Positions 44,901-54,166 of a stretch of DNA of 64,000 bases are shown piece after piece (the stretch's first letter is position 1; each line of letters begins with the position of its first letter). Below the pieces are notes generated by a model. That model was given only the letters and a program-made list of their open reading frames with translations. It did not search any database and was not told the DNA's origin. Position numbers and translations under genes: made by a program. Source of the stretch: Linanthus parryae (Eukaryota; Streptophyta; Magnoliopsida; Ericales; Polemoniaceae); the NCBI GenBank assembly GCA_023055425.1, contig JALGPY010000010.1:16589363-16653362 (forward strand), in the 5' to 3' direction.

Positions 44901-46005
44901 ATGTTCAAACAGCTACAGATCAAAATACCCTTTGCTGAGGCTTTGGAAAAGATGCCCACTTATGCCAAATTCCTCAAGGACATTCTGCACAGAATGATGC
45001 GGATGAGCGATTTCGAGACTATTAATCTGACCGCAGAAATGATAAATTGTGTGACGAATGGGCTACCAAGGAAGAGGAAGGACCCTGGCATTTTTTTTCA
45101 TCCCAGTGACCCTAAATAATGCATACACAGGAAAGGCTCTGTGTGACCGAGGGACCAATATCAATCTGATGCCCTTGTTGATTTTCAAAAGTTCAAAAAT
45201 TGGTGAAATCAGGCCCACTAGAATCATGCTTCTGATGGCGGATAGATCTTTAAAAAAAGCATATGGAGACATTGAAGATATTCTGGTGAAGGTCGGAGAA
45301 TTGATCTTTCCGGCAGATTTCGTAATTCTAGAAATGGAGGCGGGAGATGTGCCACTCGTTCTAGGAAGACCGTTTCTGGCCATTGGAGAAGCCATAATAA
45401 ACTGCAAAAGCGGAGAACCGACCATGCATATTAATGAGGACAAGGATAAATTCAACGTCTTCAAATCTCTCCAGCTTCCGAATTATTAGTAGCATGAAGA
45501 CTGCTTCGCTATGGAGGTAGTCGAAGATGGCCTAGAGAACGAGGAGTTGGACGAGTTGTGGGCAGAGATTGACAGAGTGAACAAGGAGGATGATGAGACG
45601 TTCCAGTAAGGGCATGCCGTGCAAGCTGAACACGAGACCACTTTACATCTGGATGAAGAAGGTGGACAAAAATTAGCCCTGATCCCGTTACTCAAGGAGC
45701 CACCAACCCTGGATTTAAAGCCGCTCTTGGGCCATCGAAGTCTAACAGAAGATAAGAGAATATTGCCAAAGAAGCCTCAAGCAGGGAAAAAAGTACCTCC
45801 CGACAAATCTCGAAAGCAGCTTTTTTCCAGAAAAATTGAGATCCAGGTGGTCAGGACCACTCATCATCAAAGAGATATTGTCATGGATGCGGTGGAATTG
45901 GAAAATCCATTTGAACATTCAACTTTCAGGGTGAACAGAAATCGGGCCATTCCATATTTGGAACCAAAATCAGTCGTCAAGGTAGACTGTTTTGATGTCC
46001 CTTGA
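44901..46005 (+). pseudogene. Protease joined to an integrase C-terminal tail (element O)
   Basis: The pre-protease segment (44901-45119; 'IKIPFAEALEKMPTYAKFLKDIL') is followed after a shift by protease in one frame from 45058: 'ALCDRGTNINLMPL' keeps the catalytic Asp but has lost the usual Ala-Ser. The frame passes stops at 45487 and 45607, reaches 'PPTLDLKPL' (post-protease segment) and then goes straight to 'VELENPFEHSTFRVNRNRAIPYLEP', which matches the integrase C-terminal tail of I ('GSLEVEAENGDRLKVNGQRANPYMD'). RT, RNase H and the integrase core, about 2.5 kb in I, are missing, and the joint keeps the frame. The stop at 46003-46005 corresponds to the pol stop. Confidence 0.75.
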
Positions 46006-46056
46006 TCAAACCTGAGGTAACTGGGTCGGGCCGTCGACCTTAAATTACAAGCGCTT

Positions 46057-46074
46057 GTTGGGAGGCCACCCAAC
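46057..46074 (+). promoter_or_regulatory. Post-pol hairpin of element O
   Basis: Arms GTTGGG and CCCAAC around AGGCCA, in the same position after pol as in I (36997-37014), with one loop base changed. Confidence 0.55.
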
Positions 46075-46631
46075 CTAGGAGTAGGTTAATTTGTTTTTTG
46101 ATGAATTAAAGAGAGGTAAGATGAGTGTGATTTAACATTTACTGAGCATGTGCGGAAAAACAGGTGACCGAAGACAGAGAGGAAAAGTGAGCAGAAAAGG
46201 CATTTTTCCAAAATCTTGAAGAATGGACCCCAGTGTGCTCTGGCACACTCGTCCATCATAGAGACTCGTACGAATTAGGGATTCTTTAGGAATAGTTTCT
46301 TCAGGACGGAGCAATCGACCCCGGTGTTTGAAAATACACTCGACCATGTAGGAGCACATTGTCACACACAATGGTGCTTGGGGATTTCACACTTGAAGAG
46401 CGGATGCAGAGCCCGGAAGGTTGACAACTTCCGTCGAGAAATATTCCGGTGACCTATCAACGGTCCTTCTCTGCCACAATCTGCAGAAAAATCAGCACCT
46501 GTAAGAACTGACTCCTAGTGCACAAGTTCATTTCTGTCTCTCGCTTTATTTTCTGAGTATGCTACAAGTTGTTCCCAGTTGATGAGGCACGCCAGCTCAT
46601 CCAATCCAGATTATATGCCAAATGATTAGTA

Positions 46632-46668
46632 CATGAGGGCATGGCACCATCCAGTGTGGGGGTGGTGG
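46632..46668 (+). promoter_or_regulatory. Internal PPT-like tract of O with a weak hairpin
   Basis: CATG/CATG pair around AGGG (46632-46643), followed by TGTGGGGGTGGTGG (46655-46668), identical to the tract in I. The stem is only 4 bp. Confidence 0.45.
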
Positions 46669-47229
46669 CGTCGTAACTTTGAATATTTGAAAATTGAAAA
46701 TTGGAAATTTTGTGATTGGGCGAAGTATTTAGCTAAAAATTGGAGGGAGCTTAATGATAGAAAATTTCCCGAAAGTGGATGAACGTAAGTGAGGAAGAGA
46801 TGCGAGAATCTGTCTAGGGGAGTTAATAGAGCCAATGCACTCTAGAAAACGCAAGTAGCTATCTCCCGAGCCATGTATCCGACTAGCTACCAGACCACTG
46901 TCACCAGGTAGTCGTCAACCCGCCATCGCGGTCACCACATCATATGTTGGGATGATAGGCCATAGGGGACCTTACGTCCTGTCTCGCGCCTAGGTCCACT
47001 AGTGAGCCGCGTTGATCCATGAACCCTTTTCTTGGTAACAACTTGACCTAGGAAGCTGTTTTTGAGACTCGCATCATTGTTAGTATTTTGACCTTTCCTA
47101 CACGTCATGGCAGGAGGGAGTTAATTTGAGGGGGATTTTATGGGATAGAGCATATTGGTCTTATTTGATAGTGGATGAGCTTCATATTTCTATATATGAT
47201 GGTGTGAAAGGGTGAGATAGTGACGGCAG

Positions 47230-47274
47230 CACACTTCGGTGTGTCGGTGACTCACGACATTACACCTTGAGCAC
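47230..47274 (+). promoter_or_regulatory. Twin hairpins in the 3' region of element O
   Basis: CACAC/GTGTG around TTCG (47230-47243), then GTG-A-CTCA pairing with TGAG-CAC (one bulged A) around a loop containing CATTACA (47247-47274). Compare 41038-41083 in I. Confidence 0.5.
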
Positions 47275-48173
47275 AGGAAGAAAGCCGTAGTGCGTGACAT
47301 TTTTTCCGAACGACATGAGGGGCTTGGGTTGACATGGTTATTTGGAGATGCGATGTGCCATTTAGACATCCTTGGAGTAAGGAGGTTCGGTTGGAAAAGC
47401 ACGATTGAATTACAGATTGACTACATGGTTCAGAATTAGTGTGGGAGTGGTTGTTTCATATGTTATTTCAGTATTTTTCTCCCACCCCACATTTTTGGTA
47501 TATTGTAGAACTGGCTTGGTCTATATTATTATTATTTACTGTAATTCCCCGCATTGAAAAAAAAAGAGAAAACAAAAAACGTAATAAAAGAAAGAAAAAG
47601 AAAAAAATAGAGAAAGAAAACAAAGAAATAAATTTTGGGTGATTAGTTAATTTTATTTCAAAACGTCAGGCTGGCTAAATTTTGTAACAATTTCACATTC
47701 GTTCACAGTTGTAGCCACGCAAACGACATGTACGCCGGGATTGGGAAAATTGATGTGTCTAGCATCTTAGGTAATTTGGGTCAGTTTCCATCATATTGGT
47801 GAGGGAGTGTGAGATTGGGGTATGTGGGAGTGTATTGTGACGTTTAGGACATCGCTTCTAAATAACTTATCATACCGTCCCAAAGTCGGAATATTTACAT
47901 TACACCCTGAGTAAAAAAGACGGAAGGTGTGCATAAGGGAAACGTTCGTCTTGAATGCAAAAGCAGAAGTAATTTGTGTTCGTGCTTGTTCCTAACCTAG
48001 GATGGCCACGAGTTCTTCTGATCACTGCAGTTTTAGAAATCTAGGGGAATATGAGAGCTTGATGATGTCCAGTTTGCGTTGAAGAGATTGCCCAGTCTCA
48101 CCATAAAGATAAACTATTTTTATTGTACTTGTATTGTCTTGGGATCCTATGCAGTGGTAGTATATAGCATGAG

Positions 48174-48210
48174 TTTGCTCGGGACGAGCAAAGTTTAGTG
48201 TTCGGGTATT
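48174..48210 (+). other. Terminal hairpin and decayed polypurine tract of element O
   Basis: Arms TTTGCTCG and CGAGCAAA around GGA (48174-48192). The PPT region AGTGTTCGGGTATT next to the LTR is weak, probably mutated. Confidence 0.65.
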
Positions 48211-50390
48211 TGATAACTCTCATTTGTGAGTAATCTTTGAGCTTTTATTGGAGTGTTCTAGGATGAGTAATCATAAGTTTGAGCATGTTTTAGCCAACAA
48301 AATCTCCGTATTATGCAAAAGAGGAATTTAAGATTAATTGTGAAATTCAGGCATTTTCATGCACGATTTGATGTTATTTGGAAAATATAATTGCTTGGTA
48401 TGGTTTTTTATGTTTCTTGACAGGAACGGATGCTTAGTAGTTGATTAGAGGCATGAAACGAACTTCAGAAACAAAGAAATGCTCAAGCGGAGTGAAGATA
48501 AGCAAAGTTGGAGAAGCTAGAATGACCAATCTTCATTTTTTGATGATATCTGGAGTTCTACCAGGAATTTGGGACTGAGGCCGGTGGAAAATGAAAGTAG
48601 ACTACAAGAGCTTTCCAACAACAGGTCACAGAGTCAAAACAGAGTCTAGATGAGAGAGTTACGGCCTTGCGAAGTTGAAACAGTTTGTTGTTTGCGTAGC
48701 TACGCACACTACAATAACCTTTTGAGAGGGCACAATACGATAGCAAATACCCGAAACCCTCGCAAAAGATAATTTGTGGCGGCAATATACCCTTGCGTAG
48801 CGTCGCAATAGGTGTGATGGAAAAAAATAATTTTGAGACTAACCGTCGCAATTGGTCTTTTTCAAGACAGCACTATATTGTCTCTAAATAAAAATAGCCT
48901 TCGCAAAACTCATATTTACAAGTGTTATATTTCGTCACAAAAGATATTTGTTATCACAAATGTTTACTTGCGACAGAAATAACATATCGCAATAATATTT
49001 TATCGTCACAAAAGATATTTGTTATCAAAAATGTTTTACTTGCGACAGAGAGACGATGAATATCGTGCCAGAAAGAGGTACCAGTAAGAACAAGTGAGAC
49101 AGAAATCGGCTGAGAGGGAAAAGGTACGAAAAAAACTAACGAATTGTGATAAGTATTGACTTCGAAGTTAAGTTATCTTACCTTGACAGCGATGAGAGGA
49201 GAGAATCGCCACGGTGAACAAAACCCAAATTGGGTCTGCAGAGAGTCTCCACCTGAAAGAAGATTCTGCGAAATGAAATAATACTGGTGTATTTTGGAGT
49301 TATTATTTTAAGTAAGTGTTATTTTGATATTATAGCGGTAAGGTCCCCAAAGTTTTGTAAACTTTTATTATCGTACTTGGGGCCAACCGATCCCTTCAAA
49401 AATAATTTCATTTGTGACGACCTGACACCTTTTAGTTAGAGTAACTTTGGCTCATCACATAAGATAGAGTTATATCAAAATAAATTGCGAGGATTTTTTT
49501 TTTGTCCCATCGCAATTTTAATTTTTTGAGACAGAATTGGATTACCGTCACAAATTTTCCTCGCAAAAGACACTATTTCTTGTTGTGGCAGAAGTTGTGC
49601 GTAGATACGCAGACAGAAGAGCAAAAAAGTGATGTTTTGGCTACTGTTGAAGGAAAATGGCCACTGTGTGCGTAGTTAAGCAGGTACCTACGCACAAAGA
49701 GAAGAAAAAGTTCATAAAATGGCTGAGGCAGGGATAGTTCAAGCCAGTGTGTGCTTAGCTACGCACATGAATTTAAGCTACGCCCACATAAAATAAGCTA
49801 ATGTCAAGAAAGAAGCTGATATGTGCGTAGCTACGCACAGGAAAATTTAGCTACGCACACAGAGGGGGGACAAGATGACGATTTGGAAGCTGACCAGGCA
49901 CTGTGTGCGTAGCTATGTGCGTAGCTACGCAGAAGTGTGAGTAGCTACGCAGACTACATAAATTTAAGGCGGTTGGCTAGCTGCAGTTTCGTAAATTCAG
50001 GCAGTCTTTTTGGAAGTTTCTCAGTATTCAAGTCACTCGTTTGATCTCCATAGCATCCTCGGAGAGCATGGAAGCGCGAATCCAGAATTCAAGACACTCG
50101 TTTGATCTCAATTATCTCTTTATTTCAGAACAATCTTATTTAATTATATCAACTAGTAGCTAAACACATTACCTAGGTTCTCGTTGATTTACTTTTCAGT
50201 TGTTTACTTTCGGTATTTAGTTCGTAATCCTAAACACTCAAAATATTCCTTCTTTTTAAACTATGTTTGTTAAATACCAATTACTCGAGAAAACCTGCAA
50301 AATTCTTCGTGGGATAGATAATCTGAGTTGAAAATAATCTCTACTACTTGATTCGTATACTTGCGACTAGCACGCTAAATTGGGGCATCA
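48211..50390 (+). repeat. Right LTR of element O, carrying a CACTA insertion
   Basis: 2180 bp including 884 bp of CACTA element and its TSD; the native length is about 1296 bp. It ends CATCA before the TSD ATAAT. It carries the GTGCGTAGCTACGCAC array (perfect copy at 49823-49838). Confidence 0.85.
48707..49587. mobile_element. Non-autonomous CACTA (En/Spm) element
   Basis: 881 bp, starting CACTACAA and ending TTGTTGTG (inverted repeat with one mismatch), flanked by a 3-bp TSD GCA (48704-48706 and 49588-49590). Removing it restores the LTR as seen at 29190-29205. Subterminal motifs such as TCGCAAAAG, GCGACAGA and GTCACAAAAGATATTTG recur near both ends, as expected for transposase binding in CACTA elements. 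No transposase ORF, so it depends on a helper. Confidence 0.87.
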
Positions 50391-50395
50391 ATAAT

Positions 50396-50606
50396 TCCAT
50401 CACAGCAAATAGCTATTCAAGCCGACAGAAATCACAATTAAGTACACCCAGCATATAAGAGGTAAGTAAAGACTAAGCTATCCCACAATCCCCCGGCTTG
50501 ATTGATTCTGTTACCGATTTATTTTTTCTATATCAATTTTAATTTTAAAAACGCTTTTAAACTTAGTTTAGTGAAAATCGAAGGGTTGTACTAACTTAGA
50601 ACCGCC
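50396..50606 (-). other. Internal remnant of T next to its primer site
   Basis: 211 bp without coding signal between the right TSD of O and T's primer site. With 28562-28697 it makes up nearly the whole internal region of T. Confidence 0.6.
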
Positions 50607-50620
50607 GGCTCTGATACCCA
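50607..50620 (-). other. Primer binding site of element T (tRNA-iMet type, minus strand)
   Basis: The plus strand reads GGCTCTGATACCCA; the minus strand has TGGGTATCAGAGCC, one mismatch from the iMet-type site, 1 nt from the LTR end. Confidence 0.8.
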
Positions 50621-51858
50621 CTGCAACACCCCTAAATCTTACGGACGGCCTAACCGTATATGTTGAAAGATGCATCCGCCCGAGGTGATGAACCCCATTG
50701 GGAACGGATTAGGATCGTTGGTTCCCACTTAGTACAATCATCGATAATCCAAAACATAATTTATTACAAATTCAAGATAAACCAATGATAGTGTTTCAAA
50801 AGCTAGGAGTACATTATTCATTGAAATAGTAATGAAATACTATGTGATGTACTCAGCAGCAAGCCTCCCTATCCAGCAGTGTCATGAACGTCCCCCACCT
50901 TGATTGATGACCTGCGATTTTAAAATGGCAAAACCAGATGGAGTTTTGAAGAAAATGATCAACAAACGGCTGAGTAAGCTAACATCCATTGCAAGTATAC
51001 AGATTATGAGGCATGATTCAGGAATAAAGGGTTCACTACTCAAGTGATATATCAGAAATATGTGGGGGATAACATTTGTGTTGATTGCTTTGTCAAGCTT
51101 CATAAATTTTTTAATTCCATAACTTCCAAGTTTCCAATCAAGTTATATAGACCATCTTGGGTAACCACACAATATTTCCACAATACATCACTTTATATCT
51201 CAAAATTATAGCGTTCCATTTTCTCATTGATAAGATACTGAGTCCAGAAATTCATTTAATTAATGGTTGACACGTGGAGTGACCATATCTAATCCACAAC
51301 CACTATCTCATAATCTTCACATGCCCAACCATAGCCATAGCATAATAAGAAGAAGATTTGCATCATAACACATCATAACCACATAATAGTAACCAATCAC
51401 AATCTGCCTCAAACGTAGCCTAATAGGGATGTGGTACAAACCCACGCACAACAGATTTTACGTTACTTTATTACGTCTTTTACTTCGTACGATCTTTTAA
51501 AATGTAGTTTTGGAGTAAGAAGCTCCAAGTAAAACCGGTGTGGTACTTTTTCCAAATATTTGTTATTTTATTTTGAGAGACTTCCGTATTTTACCAACAT
51601 GTGAGCGGTGCGATACTTTTGATAATTGTGGCCCGCGACTAGGTAATCAGGGCATAATATGGTAGTCATATTTGAACAGTACTTTCTCCTTTCTGAATAG
51701 AATTTAAATATCCTTCTAGCGGGGTATTTCGAGTTCTTTATTTTGGATCATCAGTTTTCATGTGATGCTTTCAAAGTAAAATTCTTCGAAAGCGAGTAAA
51801 GAATTCAAAAGAACGCAGGTATGGTAATATTTCACAAATAACGCACGTGAAACAAGAG

Positions 51859-51860
51859 GA

Positions 51861-51924
<64 letters not shown>

Positions 51925-51926
51925 AA
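51859..51926 (+). repeat. GAAA microsatellite
   Basis: About 16-17 tandem GAAA units; the other T LTR has only three at the same place (about 26900), so the expansion occurred after the LTRs diverged. Confidence 0.9.
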
Positions 51927-52882
51927 TGCACGCATTGCTATTTTAACTTACCTCAAATCCAGACGTCAAATATCTTGAAGTAGTAGATGTAGCCCTTCTT
52001 TATAAAATCGTTAACTACAAGTTTACCCCTCCTAAGCAATACACGCCCTATCATTTTTTTTGTTTTAGTAATGAAAACAAACTATTTGTTTGTAGAAGAG
52101 AAATATTTATAATTAATTTAACTTATTCCAAACTTTTAAAAATATCTTCTTCTATAATTGATACAAAATATATTTCCTCAACCAATTCATGAAAAATATA
52201 GTTCTTAATTATAAATAAGTTTAAAATAATTAAATAGAAACTAAATTTATTAATGAAATTCAAATTGTAAACTGCAACTAGTCCCCAAACAGTTTAGGAA
52301 AAGTCAGCTACTTCCTCGTAAGTCTTTGAAACAACACAATGACCACCCATTGTCATAGTCACGGAAAAAATGCATTCTCACCCAACCCACTTCATCAAGG
52401 CATGAATCAGAGCTATAAAAAATTCAATTTTGATGATTAAAAACACTTTCGTATGTGATTTAGAGTTTACCCGCACCGGAAATCTAGCGAAACGGTCAAG
52501 AAACGGTACGGGTCGAGCTTCCCATCGGTGGTTGGTTGTGGTGGTCAACAAGGCTGTTATTGCCATTTCAAATCGCGATCCAGTGGTTGAACGTGCTCCT
52601 TGGCTGCTGGAGGATGTGGTGAAACAACGGTTGGAGAGTGGGTACCGTCAGATTGGCGACTGAAACTTCACCGATGACAATGGAGGTGGGATGATGGTTC
52701 TCGACGACGCTACTCCGGCGGCTTTTGGGCGTGATTGAGGAGATATACGAGCTCCTTTGGTATTCAGGGGGCGATTGGGGAAATTTTTGATAGGTGGTAG
52801 TGTTGGTTGAGCTTGGGCGATCTCCTTGCCGGAAATAATGGTGGTAGCGGCGGTGAGAATTGTGGCTGATTGCAGCTGCCAC

Positions 52883-53450
52883 TAGGGGTGAGCACGGACC
52901 AGTTTGGACCAGTTTTGTCAAAATTTCTACCCGACCCAATAAGTTCGGGTTGGAGAATGTTGTACCAAAACCCACCCAATGTTTTGTAATACCCAATTCA
53001 ATCGTAACCTATCGACTCGGTCCGATTCGGGCCGGTTAAACGGGTTGGAAAATGTTGAAATTTCAGTCGAAAAAAAATATATTAGTTTCTTTATCTTTTT
53101 CTGTAATATATGTTTGTATAATGTCTAAAGTGGGAAAAGTAACATAATTTCCCATGAAAGAGGAATTGTTTGAGCAAAATTTATAATTTGATGGTGTTAA
53201 CTCTTAAAATTCTTAATTATAAACCATCATCAAAAATAAAAATTACAATTATTACATATGAAACATTAATCGGACCAGTTTGGGTTTAAGTGGGTTTTCC
53301 AAGTATCAAACCATGATCGATGGGACATCGTTTGGGTTGAGAAATCTATAACCGTAATCAATCATGTAGCATCGATTTATGCTATATTCGGACCCGTTTG
53401 ATGCGGGATGGTTCAGGGAGGCGGGTTGGGTCGGGTTTTGCTCAGCCCTA
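52883..53450. mobile_element. Non-autonomous hAT-like element (MITE size)
   Basis: 568 bp with ends TAGGGGTGAGCA and, inverted, TAGGGCTGAGCA. A perfect 8-bp TSD GCTGCCAC (52875-52882 and 53451-53458) is diagnostic of hAT-type insertion. The other LTR of T lacks it. The interior is AT-rich with several copies of GGACCAGTTT and GGGTTGG near the ends; no ORF. Confidence 0.88.
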
Positions 53451-53690
53451 GCTGCCACCTAGCTGCTGCTGCTGCTCCCGCTGGGGGTCAACAGAGAAGG
53501 GGGAGAGAGCTGAGAGGTTGAGGAAGAAAGGGGGAAAGAGAGGTGGAGCCGGTGGCGGTGGTCCAGTGGCTTTCCCCACAGGGTGGCCACCGCTGCCGCT
53601 ATTTTTGCTTCTGCTCCGGTAGAAATAGAGATGGATGGAGATAAGAGAGACATAGATATGGTGGTAGCAGGGAGGGTGGAGATGGTGTCA

Positions 53691-53716
53691 GTGGTGGTGG
53701 TGGTGGTGGTGGTACT

Positions 53717-53750
<34 letters not shown>
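53691..53750 (+). repeat. GGT and GT microsatellites
   Basis: A GGT run (53691-53713) followed by a TG run (53718-53749) in the leader-like part of the T LTR. Confidence 0.9.
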
Positions 53751-53752
<2 letters not shown>

Positions 53753-54166
53753 ACGAAGGAGAAGATGAAGATTAAGGTGAAGAATAAATAGAATGAGAGG
53801 GAGAAGATGCATGGAGAGGAAGAGAAAAATTGTTGGAGGAAGAGAAAAGTTTTAGAGGTGTAAGGAGAGATTGGTTAATGTGATGAATGTATGAATAAAT
53901 TATTTATTATATGGTATGCGTATAAGTATTATACTACCATATATGTATAAATACGAGTACTAATATAGTATATATACTCATAGTATATTTTATATTATAA
54001 GTATATGGAAAAAATATTTACATACCAAAACTTTTATAAAAGACAACTACATTATTCTAGTTTTTTTTAAATCATATTTAACCCCAAATTTAAATAAATT
54101 ATATATCTAATTACCCCCAAACTTAGTGTAACGACTGAAATTACATTTTGTAGTTAAACGGGGTAT

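Larger units (their letters stand above)
46075..48173 (+). other. Noncoding 3' region of element O
   Basis: No env-like gene. It has an internal PPT-like tract (46655-46668), a second one (47440-47450, degenerate), an A-rich block (47555-47635) and the twin hairpins at 47230-47274. The order of these signals matches element I. Confidence 0.6.
28698..50390 (+). mobile_element. Pol-deleted Athila-like Ty3/gypsy element O, nested in T
   Basis: LTR starts TGATAA at 28698 (left) and 48211 (right); the right LTR ends CATCA at 50390. The 5-bp duplication ATAAT flanks it perfectly (28693-28697 and 50391-50395). The left LTR is interrupted at 29925 by element I, and the junction at about 43627 has lost the end of I's right LTR and O's LTR end, primer site and gag start. 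The remaining internal region encodes gag, protease and only the C-terminal tail of integrase. Confidence 0.88.
26520..54166 (-). mobile_element. Tekay-like Ty3/gypsy derivative T with almost no internal region
   Basis: Minus-strand element. The 3' LTR remnant is 26520-28550, the PPT 28551-28561, the internal DNA 28562-28697 plus 50396-50606, the primer site 50607-50620 and the 5' LTR 50622-54166. The pieces join once element O and its TSD are removed. The LTRs start TGTAATACCCC and the PPT context (GAGGAAGAGGCTCTCTTCAG before GGGGGGAA) matches Tekay/Del chromoviruses (family knowledge). Only about 370 bp lie between primer site and PPT and none of it is coding. S inserted in its 3' LTR, O in its internal region and an hAT-like element in its 5' LTR. 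Confidence 0.82.
50622..54166 (-). repeat. 5' LTR of element T, with an hAT-like insertion
   Basis: 3545 bp, about 2970 bp without the insert and its TSD. The plus strand begins TGCAACACCCC and aligns with 26520-28550 from 51465 on. The last bases (GGGTAT) lack the terminal TTACA of the other LTR, so the 5' tip is lost or mutated. Confidence 0.8.
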
